From IMG/VR virus record IMGVR_UViG_3300010413_000045, positions 1 to 53,562 of that record: a DNA stretch of 53,562 bases, one strand, 5' to 3'. The notes under the pieces are model-generated. The model searched no databases. It had not been told where the DNA came from and was given only the letters and a program-made list of their open reading frames with translations. A program made the translations under genes and the position numbers. Positions 15,229 through 22,142 of this stretch are shown here, piece after piece (the first letter of the stretch is position 1; each line of letters begins with the position of its first letter). This stretch comes from a virus.

Positions 15229-16520
15229 AACTCATCCTCCAAATCATCCCCAGTCAAATTATCTTCCTCGGCATCCATATTGTCCGGCATCCATGTTGTC
15301 TGTTTGAAAGTCATATTCCCCATTCCGTCAGGTCTATCTCCGTGTCCGGTTGTCGCCCTGATTTCATCGTCAGTGTATGCCTGAATCTCCCGCATTTTCT
15401 TCGCTGTTTCCATCATACGGAACCGGAGAGCGGGGAGGGTCTTCTCGTCAAATGTCAGTTCAAATCTATCCCCGTCTTTATACCGAGGGAGAAGGAAATC
15501 CCCCAGACGCTTTAACACGATATAAGAGTTCGGAATAACAGACAGGTCAAACAGTGCCAGAATAGCATTTTCCATATTCGCCATGGTCATTGTCTTTTCA
15601 GATACCAAAGGCATTGGGATTTTATAGACTTTGAAAATATCCTTTTCGGATTGGTCTATCAGGTTAAAAAAGTCCATGTCCTGCGGTGTAAGCATGAAGT
15701 TTTCGTACTTTACAGCTACCGGGGCAATAATATCACGTCCTGAGTTGGACGGGCCGGTAAACTTATCCTGAACCTCTTTTTTGAACGCTTCAAACTGCCA
15801 CTGGCTCATATCGTTACCGGGAGCCCATAAACCACCTGGGCGGGAGCCGTTCTTCAGAATCGATGAATTATGCTGATTGCCGAAGTATTTGGAATACACC
15901 TGATAAACAACACGCGATAACGGAGATGTTCCCTGAACACCGGACCTAGTTTTCGCTTTTAATATCTGTATCGTTTCAGCCATTCCGTTTTGAGCTTGAT
16001 ACACGGCTGTCTTCCTTTTCGGTATCATCTGACGGATGTAGTTGTTGGAATCCTCGTTATCGGAAAAAGTAATAGCTTGGATATAGTTATTTTTATCAGG
16101 GATAAGATTGACTTTGTTCGGATAGACCTGTCTTAATTCATTCGGCTCATACTTCACATTTCCGATAGCTTTCGGGTAAGCAGCCCCGCAAGTGAGAAAG
16201 GAAGTCATGAGAGAGTACATCATTTCCGTACTGTCCATGAGATAACCAGGATTATCCAATAGATTCAACAGTGGGTGAGCGTCGGCACCAGATATATATT
16301 CGTGAGTCTTTTTGTCCTTAAGTGCATAGGTCATTTGGGAGAATGGCGTAGCGATATAGTCTACTGCAGTAAATATACTATCGGATATGCTCCAAAGAAA
16401 CAAACTGGAGCTAGCACTTATCAATCCAGTGCTACTTTGACCGAAAAGCATATTGATCACATACGGGCTTAATCCTCCGGCTGATTTCGTTCTGATATTG
16501 GACGCTGATTTTATTTCCAT
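15225..16520 (-). CDS. Portal protein, HK97 type (431 aa)
   Basis: The length is typical. Recognisable phrases include ATPFSQMTYALKDKK, HPLLNLLDNPGYLMDSTEM (the common HPLLxLLxxPN block), GAAYPKAIGN, GTSPLSRVVYQVYSKYFG, and IPMPLVSEKTMTMANMENA before the closing helix. The portal forms the dodecameric vertex ring through which DNA is packed and ejected. It comes after TerL in the operon, with a small insertion of early-type genes (16761-17669) between. Confidence 0.9.
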   Translation of the reverse strand: MEIKSASNIRTKSAGGLSPYVINMLFGQSSTGLISASSSLFLWSISDSIFTAVDYIATPFSQMTYALKDKKTHEYISGADAHPLLNLLDNPGYLMDSTEMMYSLMTSFLTCGAAYPKAIGNVKYEPNELRQVYPNKVNLIPDKNNYIQAITFSDNEDSNNYIRQMIPKRKTAVYQAQNGMAETIQILKAKTRSGVQGTSPLSRVVYQVYSKYFGNQHNSSILKNGSRPGGLWAPGNDMSQWQFEAFKKEVQDKFTGPSNSGRDIIAPVAVKYENFMLTPQDMDFFNLIDQSEKDIFKVYKIPMPLVSEKTMTMANMENAILALFDLSVIPNSYIVLKRLGDFLLPRYKDGDRFELTFDEKTLPALRFRMMETAKKMREIQAYTDDEIRATTGHGDRPDGMGNMTFKQTTWMPDNMDAEEDNLTGDDLEDEL

Positions 16521-16699
16521 GATCTACCGGTCCTTTCCCATCCAGTTACGGAAATATTCTCCCCGATAGACTCGGAAAGCGACTTCTCGATGGCTCTGAT
16601 ATTTTCTATTTTACTCGGCAGCTCTGATCTTTTTAGAATCAATTCGCTGTTTCCGTGGCCGTTTGCGCTGGCATAAAAAACGATATATCGATATTTCAT
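16511..16699 (-). CDS. Hypothetical protein preceding the portal (62 aa)
   Basis: A short alpha/beta protein with Tyr-rich first strand (MKYRYIVFYAS) and a segment NGHGNSELILKRSELP. Its stop overlaps the portal start by 10 bases. It lies just downstream of the terminator at 16735. No function can be assigned. Confidence 0.5.
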   Translation of the reverse strand: MKYRYIVFYASANGHGNSELILKRSELPSKIENIRAIEKSLSESIGENISVTGWERTGRSWK

Positions 16700-16734
16700 A
16701 AATTGATTGTATATCCTTTGCGGCTAAGAATCAA

Positions 16735-16754
16735 GAAAAGCCCCGGATGGGGCT
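16735..16754 (-). terminator. Intrinsic terminator after the 16761-17669 gene group
   Basis: AGCCCC-ATCC-GGGGCT on the minus strand, six pairs with a tetraloop, then TTTTC. It closes the small four-gene unit driven from the promoter at 17701-17729 and lies 6 bases after the stop at 16761. Confidence 0.75.
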
Positions 16755-16760
16755 GGTGTG

Positions 16761-16994
16761 TTACGATCCTCCACCGTAATATTTTAGTTTGTAATAATTA
16801 TCTCCATTTGTCTCTAGTATTTCAAACTGTTCAAATGCGGTAGAATGATCTTCCCGAAATAAAGTTACCAATTCTCCTTTTGAGTATTTGTTCATTTTGA
16901 AATCTTCCAAAAGTGATTGTATTACTTTGTCTTTCATGTCTTCATTACCTAAATCTTCTAAATAACAATTATTCCAATATATCTGCATTTGCAT
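16761..16994 (-). CDS. Hypothetical protein (77 aa)
   Basis: An acidic protein beginning MQMQIYWNNCYLEDLG with a helical middle (MKDKVIQSLLEDFKMN). I chose ATG 16994 because GGGAGGAAGT lies just upstream; an earlier GTG at 17015 would sit inside the previous gene. It is the last member of the four-gene insert between TerL and portal. Function unknown. Confidence 0.5.
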   Translation of the reverse strand: MQMQIYWNNCYLEDLGNEDMKDKVIQSLLEDFKMNKYSKGELVTLFREDHSTAFEQFEILETNGDNYYKLKYYGGGS

Positions 16995-16996
16995 AC

Positions 16997-17209
16997 TTAT
17001 ACTTCCTCCCACCACTCACTAAGATTTTTCATGTTAATCCCGAGATACGCACTCAGCTTCAAACAGCTTTTTATACTCATTTTCATAGTCTTTTCCTGGC
17101 TTCCGACGTAATTGTACAGAGCGGCGCGGCAGATACCTGTTGAATTGGATACCGCTTCGACTCCGTTGTTCCGTATAGCTTCCTGTAGTTTTTTTCGGGC
17201 TTTGGTCAC
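16997..17209 (-). CDS. Small helix-turn-helix protein (70 aa)
   Basis: A helix-turn-helix of the XRE/Cro type: LQEAIRNNGVEAVSNSTGI supplies the first two helices and CRAALYNYVG the recognition helix, followed by a dimerisation-like helix KSCLKLSAYLG. It is likely a DNA-binding regulator of phage genes. It overlaps the preceding gene by 4 bases. Its targets might be the inverted-repeat operators at 24918-24949 and 52087-52116, but that is inference. Confidence 0.7.
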   Translation of the reverse strand: MTKARKKLQEAIRNNGVEAVSNSTGICRAALYNYVGSQEKTMKMSIKSCLKLSAYLGINMKNLSEWWEEV

Positions 17210-17505
17210 AACTCCACCTCCATAACTCTCTTGAAAAATGTCCCGTTCGGTTTCTTATCAACCAGCTTCCCATTCTGCAAATCATCCAGCCGGTACATAT
17301 CTTCAATCCCGAACTTCTTAACAACCTTCCGCGCCTGTTCGACCGTCAGCGGCGTGGATAAGGCCAGCGATACGGCAACCGCTTTACGATAGATAATACG
17401 CTTGAAAAACCCCCTGTGAGGATAATCTTTCAGTACACAAAGATAACAGCTATGCCCTACGATGTAGGACGGTGGATAGTCTTTTTGACAGGTTGGGCAG
17501 GTCAT
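17206..17505 (-). CDS. Zinc-ribbon protein (99 aa)
   Basis: MTCPTCQKDYPPSY and CYLCVLKD provide two CxxC pairs, giving a zinc ribbon at the N-terminus; the remainder is basic and helical (LTVEQARKVVKKFGIEDMYRL). ATG 17505 lies in the overlap with the upstream gene's stop (TCATGA). It resembles small phage proteins with nucleic-acid-binding roles, but no specific family is recognised. Confidence 0.6.
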   Translation of the reverse strand: MTCPTCQKDYPPSYIVGHSCYLCVLKDYPHRGFFKRIIYRKAVAVSLALSTPLTVEQARKVVKKFGIEDMYRLDDLQNGKLVDKKPNGTFFKRVMEVEL

Positions 17506-17669
17506 GAGTTGACCTCTTTGCATTTATCGCAAACACATTTTTGTTTTTTTGATTTAAAATCCTGATAACCCTTATTTCTATCTCCGGAATACCAATAATC
17601 CTGCCTATGGCCACACTTCATTGTAATTCCGAAAAGACCAGAAATAACATTTCCGCTTACAGTTCTCAT
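17502..17669 (-). CDS. Small Cys/His protein (55 aa)
   Basis: A short gene with a conserved-looking zinc layout: MKCGHRQDYWYSGDRN near the middle and CVCDKCKE at the end (Cys, His, Cys, Cys, Cys). It starts at ATG 17669, eight bases after AAGCGAGG in the leader AAGCGAGGTATTTTT that recurs elsewhere in this genome. It is the first gene of the small unit transcribed from 17701-17729. No function is assigned. Confidence 0.6.
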   Translation of the reverse strand: MRTVSGNVISGLFGITMKCGHRQDYWYSGDRNKGYQDFKSKKQKCVCDKCKEVNS

Positions 17670-17700
17670 AAAAATACCTCGCTTAATCTTTATATTGTCT

Positions 17701-17729
17701 ATTGTAATGGAATTAAGAAAGATTGTAAA
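17701..17729 (-). promoter_or_regulatory. Promoter of the small gene unit between TerL and portal
   Basis: Minus strand: TTTACA (17729-17724), exactly 17 bases, then TACAAT (17706-17701). Transcription would start near 17694, giving a leader containing AAGCGAGGTATTTTTATG. It lies in the gap just after the TerL stop, so the structural operon has an internal promoter here. Confidence 0.65.
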
Positions 17730-17737
17730 GGATTATT

Positions 17738-19282
17738 TTAGACAGCTGCCCATGAAATCCAGTCGGGGGTGACTTCGGCGCGGCAGATCACATAAGCGTC
17801 CGCAAGGTTTGGTGATTTTGTCCCTTTCGGCTTTTTATCTATCATGAGTTTTCCGGATTTACTGGTCGTGTATTGAGGCTGTGATAATTCAAGTAAAAGT
17901 TTTTCCATCTTCTGGCTTGTTTGCTCACATATGGAGATCAATTCACCGGCTTCATAATCTTTACCGTTCAGAAATCGGTAGGTGTTCAACATTTCATGGC
18001 GGACAGACCACCAAGCTTGAGCTTTGGCGTTTTCAAAGAAATCTTTATTGTTCGTTTCGGCGTAATCCTGATCAGCAGGACGGACAACAGCACCGCCAGA
18101 ATTCCACGGTACAATACGCATTTTTCTGACAGGGTGATTTTCCGGTAAATCTCCGCCCTCTGATGGCATTCTCAAAATCTCTTTTAATCGGACAGCAACA
18201 GCAGCACCAACACCAATCGGGTCATAACGAAACTCTTTACAGCCCATCTCGTGAGCTTTCCAGAAATATTTATCCGTAGCGTCTCCAGGATCTCCCTCTC
18301 CTGATTCATCAGCATAGATAAACTGATTCCCGTCAATAACACAGAATCCATGAGTGTCCCCGCCCTCGTTTGCCGGGTCAAGTGCCGCTATTCTGGCGCC
18401 GTTGATGATATTATCATTCCGTTTAATCGACGATACCCATTCAGGAGGACAGCAGACAGATTCAAGAGAAGCGGCAGCGTTACGCTCAACTTCCTGCATG
18501 AAGATATGGAGCGTTCCTTCTGCTTCGGCTTTGGCTCGTTCAGCGTCGTACCACTCCTGATTGTACATAGGGATTTCCCACCAGTCGAATACGTAGACCG
18601 GATTAACCCCGCTTGTCGTTTTCCTGTAAAAAAGTGTACTAGTCCCGTGATGAGTTGATCCCCAGATCTTACAATCGGCGTTCCGTGATACGGCAGCTTC
18701 AATAGAATCAGCTCGGGGATAAAAAGCGCACTCATCTAGGAAATAAATTGAAGAACGGCCGCCACGCCCTGGAGAGTCCCCGGACTTACCGACGATAATA
18801 GAGCCATTGCGATGATTTTTAACCTGCATCAGCTTATCATCAACGCCCTCAGTGAATAATTTCGGGAGGTGAGCGCAGATAAAAATACATTTTTCAAGTA
18901 ATGTGTCGATATTTCCTTTCTCGTGGCATTCGTCAGCTTTGTACGTGTACATGGAGATCGTGACAGATTCGTGAAACAGGAACAGGAACACAGAAAAAGC
19001 CGCATTCATCCAAGACATTCCAACTCCACGGCATTTATCTACTACACCATCTTCCCGATTGGTATACCGATCCCATAGCCACCGGATATACTCTTCCTGT
19101 TTATCGAAAAGCTCGAAAGGGATAACACGGTCATCAGTCCGGCGCGGGTCCATCGTAAAGCACCAGCGATTGATAAAATCGATAGCCGCTTCTGCCGTAG
19201 GAATATGGTAGGCTTCGTAATATTTTTGTATTTCAGATGGCGAATTGATTAAGTGGGCGCGTTCTGACCAGGGGTGTTTCAT
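17738..19282 (-). CDS. Terminase large subunit, Mu gp28-like (514 aa)
   Basis: The ATPase domain has a Walker A variant in DKCRGVGMSW (about residue 82), then a Walker B segment SSIYFLDECAFY. The C-terminal nuclease domain shows the acidic triad context in AALDPANEGGDTHGF, RYDPIGVGAAV and SPNLADAYVICRA. It cuts concatemeric DNA and pumps it into proheads. The start overlaps the C5 methyltransferase stop by 4 bases (ATGA). The Mu-type subfamily is suggested by the KxRGVGMSW motif and length and is not a proof of Mu-like packaging. Confidence 0.9.
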   Translation of the reverse strand: MKHPWSERAHLINSPSEIQKYYEAYHIPTAEAAIDFINRWCFTMDPRRTDDRVIPFELFDKQEEYIRWLWDRYTNREDGVVDKCRGVGMSWMNAAFSVFLFLFHESVTISMYTYKADECHEKGNIDTLLEKCIFICAHLPKLFTEGVDDKLMQVKNHRNGSIIVGKSGDSPGRGGRSSIYFLDECAFYPRADSIEAAVSRNADCKIWGSTHHGTSTLFYRKTTSGVNPVYVFDWWEIPMYNQEWYDAERAKAEAEGTLHIFMQEVERNAAASLESVCCPPEWVSSIKRNDNIINGARIAALDPANEGGDTHGFCVIDGNQFIYADESGEGDPGDATDKYFWKAHEMGCKEFRYDPIGVGAAVAVRLKEILRMPSEGGDLPENHPVRKMRIVPWNSGGAVVRPADQDYAETNNKDFFENAKAQAWWSVRHEMLNTYRFLNGKDYEAGELISICEQTSQKMEKLLLELSQPQYTTSKSGKLMIDKKPKGTKSPNLADAYVICRAEVTPDWISWAAV

Positions 19283-20373
19283 TTTATCCCTTTAAAAATA
19301 TGACAAATAACGTCTACCGTCCATCCGTCACCGAGGCAAGAATAAATCTGGTTATCTGAAATATCAGCACCTTCAAAAAAATCATCAGGCACTGTTTGAA
19401 GCCTACAGCATTCTATTGGTGTTAACTTCCTTACTCTCATTAAGTCTAGATCGTAAGCTATTGATTGTCTGTCTACCGTATTAAGAGTGTACGACTTGTC
19501 CGGGTCAACCTTCATCCCCATTCCGTTTTGATTTTTGTTTATGAATTGGTCAGAGATTAGATAATATGCCTTGTTGCCAGACTCAACGAGCGTTGCAGCT
19601 TTTCCCTCTATCCCGTATACACGGTTAGTGCTTTGATCTTTTTCGTTTAAATTGAACAGCTTTCCTGATATAAAAGTCCCATTCCATGACTCACTATATC
19701 TTTCCTGCAAAGCCCTGGCCTTTTCTGGGTTTAAATTACAAAACTTTTCATTCTCAAGAATACGCTTTTTTACATATTCCCATGCTTTATCTTTCAGGTA
19801 GTATTTTTCATCAACTTCACTTTCGGGCTGTAAAACATCTTTCAGTAAAATACCTTTATCTTCTGGTTGCTGTATTTCATTTCCAAAAAGATCATCTCCC
19901 AATCCGGGTATGTTTGTCCAATAAATCCGCTTTCTATTCTGAGCAGAAACGAGAGCTGAATTGATTTTTACAGGAAGAACACCAAGACGCCTGGAAATCT
20001 CAATCTCACACTGTTTATCCATTGGTACATTTTCAAGCAAAAATAAAACATCAGGATTCTTTTCCTGCAATTCTTCTAATATTCGGAAATAATCCATTAT
20101 CAATCCTGAACGAGGATCGTCAAAATTAAGACGGTCTCCCATTATAGAAAAACCTTGGCAAGGACTGCCACCTATAAGCATATCAATATCGTAATCATGT
20201 CCGCAAACTTCTGTTACAGATCCGATGTGGATATTGTCTGGATAATAATTTTTACTGGCTTTTATTTTTGATTCGGATATTTCCGAAGCATAGTATTTAT
20301 CAACTTTGATTCCTGATCTCTCAAGAGCTAATCTACCACACGACATACCGTCAAATAAGCTTAATACTTTCAT
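19279..20373 (-). CDS. C5-cytosine DNA methyltransferase (364 aa)
   Basis: Canonical motifs in order: motif I VLSLFDGMSCGRLAL, motif IV with catalytic Cys GGSPCQGFS, motif VI ENVP, motif VIII NRKRIYW, a target-recognition region between about 180 and 300, motif IX RKLTPIECCRLQTVPDDFF, and motif X GDGWTVDVICHI. It should transfer methyl from SAM to C5 of cytosine and protect phage DNA. It lies between TerS and TerL, an unusual insertion. I start at ATG 20373; a TTG at 20379 is in frame but worse placed. The start is preceded by the structured RNA leader at 20374-20455. Confidence 0.95.
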   Translation of the reverse strand: MKVLSLFDGMSCGRLALERSGIKVDKYYASEISESKIKASKNYYPDNIHIGSVTEVCGHDYDIDMLIGGSPCQGFSIMGDRLNFDDPRSGLIMDYFRILEELQEKNPDVLFLLENVPMDKQCEIEISRRLGVLPVKINSALVSAQNRKRIYWTNIPGLGDDLFGNEIQQPEDKGILLKDVLQPESEVDEKYYLKDKAWEYVKKRILENEKFCNLNPEKARALQERYSESWNGTFISGKLFNLNEKDQSTNRVYGIEGKAATLVESGNKAYYLISDQFINKNQNGMGMKVDPDKSYTLNTVDRQSIAYDLDLMRVRKLTPIECCRLQTVPDDFFEGADISDNQIYSCLGDGWTVDVICHIFKGIK

Positions 20374-20455
20374 AGACAAGTCCTTAGTCCTGTAAAATAA
20401 TCTGGATTGGGAGAGAAGGACTAAAACTCTCCCCAGGGTGGCCGCCCTGCCAGAT
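20374..20455 (-). ncRNA. Structured leader upstream of the C5 methyltransferase (three-way junction plus loop-tail pairing)
   Basis: On the minus strand: P1 is ATCTGG (20455-20450) with CCAGAT (20405-20400); P2 is CAGGG, six-base loop CGGCCA, CCCTG; P3 is GGGAGAG, 11-base loop, CTCTCCC; then linker AAT. The tail TATTTTACAGGACTAAGGACTTGTCT leads to the ATG without gap; it is given here in two parts: TATTTTAC, then two tandem copies of AGGACT. TAGTCCT in the P3 loop can pair with either copy, and the second includes the Shine-Dalgarno AAGGA. The leader before gene 30775-31551 has the same layout with different bases but preserved pairing. Confidence 0.75.
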
Positions 20456-20469
20456 ATTGAATAATATCA

Positions 20470-21120
20470 TCAATCGCCGTTATTGTCAGCACCGGAAATC
20501 TTATCAAAGAAAAGTTTCTTCGCTTCTTCGGGAGGGAGATCGGTGTAGTTGATAGTTTTATTTTCGGTTTCCAGTTTGCCCTTAACGGTAATTTCCTGCT
20601 TATCAGTCCACAGTCCACCATGACGGCCCAAAAGCTCAAGGGCGGACTTTTTATCATGAAACTTGATTTCAATAGCTCCCTTTGCGTCCTGCTTAATGCT
20701 GGCAATTCCCCGCCGCTGTTCCGTAGTGAGATTTTTTGTATCGGCAATTTCGACAATCTGCCGAGTTTTGGTTACGGTATCGATTATGTTCCCGTCAATG
20801 TCACGGATGTTCTCTTCATACTCTTCAGTTCTGACATTCACAATATCGGTAATATCGCTTGTGGCTATCGGTATAAGCTCGGAAAGTACTTTATGCCGTA
20901 TTTGAGACTTCATTGCGCCGAGAGACTTGTCCACACATTCGTCTAAATATCTGACCACCTTGTCATTTTTAAGCATACGAGAGGCGGTTGTAGCTGCTGA
21001 TTTCGGACTGTATCCGGCAGCTATGGCGGCATTCGTTTGGTTCCAATCCAGCTCTATGAGTTTATGGCAAAAAGCCTGTTGTTTCGGTGTCAGTGATTCC
21101 ATATTGCTTTTCTTTGGCAT
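20470..21120 (-). CDS. Terminase small subunit (216 aa)
   Basis: The N-terminus LTPKQQAFCHKLIELDWNQTNAAIAAGYSPKSA is the classic TerS helix-turn-helix signature, read here as LTPKQQAFCHKLIE, then AAIAAGYSPKSA; RMLKNDKVVRYLDE follows. The middle is charged and the C-terminus has ITVKGKLETENKTINYTDLPPEEA. It recognises packaging sites and recruits TerL. ATG 21120 is chosen because GGGAGGATTGAAT precedes it; a TTG at 21126 also opens the frame. The methyltransferase gene, not TerL, comes next. Confidence 0.9.
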   Translation of the reverse strand: MPKKSNMESLTPKQQAFCHKLIELDWNQTNAAIAAGYSPKSAATTASRMLKNDKVVRYLDECVDKSLGAMKSQIRHKVLSELIPIATSDITDIVNVRTEEYEENIRDIDGNIIDTVTKTRQIVEIADTKNLTTEQRRGIASIKQDAKGAIEIKFHDKKSALELLGRHGGLWTDKQEITVKGKLETENKTINYTDLPPEEAKKLFFDKISGADNNGD

Positions 21121-21156
21121 ATTCAATCCTCCCTATCAGGATAACGATTTGCATGG

Positions 21157-21261
21157 TTAATCGTCAAGGTTCTCCCCCTTATCGTACAACTCCTGATTTT
21201 TACAGACAATACAAGCTCCGGTCAAAAAGTGTTTGCATTTGTAGCAGTCTTTATCGCGCAT
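21157..21261 (-). CDS. Tiny Cys-rich protein (34 aa)
   Basis: Encodes MRDKDCYKCKHFLTGAC, then IVC and an acidic end; Cys at 6, 9, 17 and 20 make a CxxC-x7-CxxC zinc knuckle. ATG 21261 is preceded by GTGAGGGA. Very small, but start, ribosome site and Cys spacing argue that it is translated. Function unknown; it lies between the replication and packaging genes. Confidence 0.5.
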   Translation of the reverse strand: MRDKDCYKCKHFLTGACIVCKNQELYDKGENLDD

Positions 21262-21273
21262 AATCCCTCACTA

Positions 21274-21432
21274 TCAAAATGGAGCCAATTTATCAACAGG
21301 CTCTAATCTGTAATCGTGTGATTTATCTTCAATCACGCCATAGACAACACATTTACCGGATCTTTTATGCCGGCAACCAGCTGATGATCTACATTGGTCT
21401 TTAAATCCGTTGTAGTGTGTGCATTTGCTCAT
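21274..21432 (-). CDS. Small Cys-rich protein (52 aa)
   Basis: Begins MSKCTHYNGFKDQCRSSAGC and continues with CVVYG, so Cys at positions 4, 14, 20 and 28 with nearby His could bind zinc. The ATG overlaps the preceding stop (TAAATG-type junction with gene 21429-22142). I do not recognise a family. It is placed directly upstream of the 34-residue Cys-rich gene, as a pair. Confidence 0.5.
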   Translation of the reverse strand: MSKCTHYNGFKDQCRSSAGCRHKRSGKCVVYGVIEDKSHDYRLEPVDKLAPF

Positions 21433-22142
21433 TTATACTCCTTTGGACTGAAAACCTCATATTTTATTGGCTCTGGATTTTTCCGCTTATCAATATCCTT
21501 AACCATCAATTCAACTGTTTTATTGAGAGGATCGACACTATAAAGCCATGGTTGCGCCAATTCTCCTGTATGATATTTTTCTATAGCTTGCCTGGGATCT
21601 GCATTGTAAAGCATCATTTGCTTACAACACTCTCTGCATTGGCACGGCCTGCACTCTGGTGTCTGTTTTACGCCATAATCTCCGCAGTCTTTGAAAGTCA
21701 TCCATTTAGGATTTTTTTTGATCTCTGGATATATAGTACAATAAGCGCAATCTTCTTTTACATCAACAAATGACTCTGGGTATACATCTGATTTCCATAC
21801 TGTAGCTTTTTTTTCTCTACACCTAGGACACATTCTTCCTCTTGTAGAATAATGAGTTCCACAACTAACGCATGTAAACCAAGAAACTTTATGATCCTGT
21901 TGCTTTTGCTTTGAAATGTATCCCTGTTCTTCTGCATAATCGTAGATTTTATACAGCTGAAAAGGGGTTGAGTATTTGTGATTGATCGATACCCACCGGA
22001 AAACATCTTCAAGGTGCTGTTCTGGACATTTTGAAGTGAAGTAAAAAAGATCATCAACAAAAGCTCTATTCCTTTCATCGTCATCTTTGGCTCTGAACTT
22101 GGCAGACAACAGGCTTATGAAATCTTCAGATGATATCGGCAT
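21429..22142 (-). CDS. Zinc-ribbon protein following the replication initiator (237 aa)
   Basis: The N-terminal 90 residues are helical (FVDDLFYFTSKCPEQHLEDV and similar), resembling replication-module proteins that act as loaders or modulators of helicase. A zinc ribbon follows: CVSCGTHYSTRGRMCPRC, and a second Cys cluster CRPCQCRECC lies near residue 165. It overlaps the initiator gene by 17 bases. I infer a replication role from position; no ATPase motif is present, so it is not a DnaC-type loader. Confidence 0.5.
   Translation of the reverse strand: MPISSEDFISLLSAKFRAKDDDERNRAFVDDLFYFTSKCPEQHLEDVFRWVSINHKYSTPFQLYKIYDYAEEQGYISKQKQQDHKVSWFTCVSCGTHYSTRGRMCPRCREKKATVWKSDVYPESFVDVKEDCAYCTIYPEIKKNPKWMTFKDCGDYGVKQTPECRPCQCRECCKQMMLYNADPRQAIEKYHTGELAQPWLYSVDPLNKTVELMVKDIDKRKNPEPIKYEVFSPKEYK

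Noticed and set aside
20421-20756. A separate minus-strand reading frame overlapping TerS
   Set aside because: It runs out of frame through the TerS coding sequence and the leader, has no ribosome site, and its composition is that of a shadow frame.
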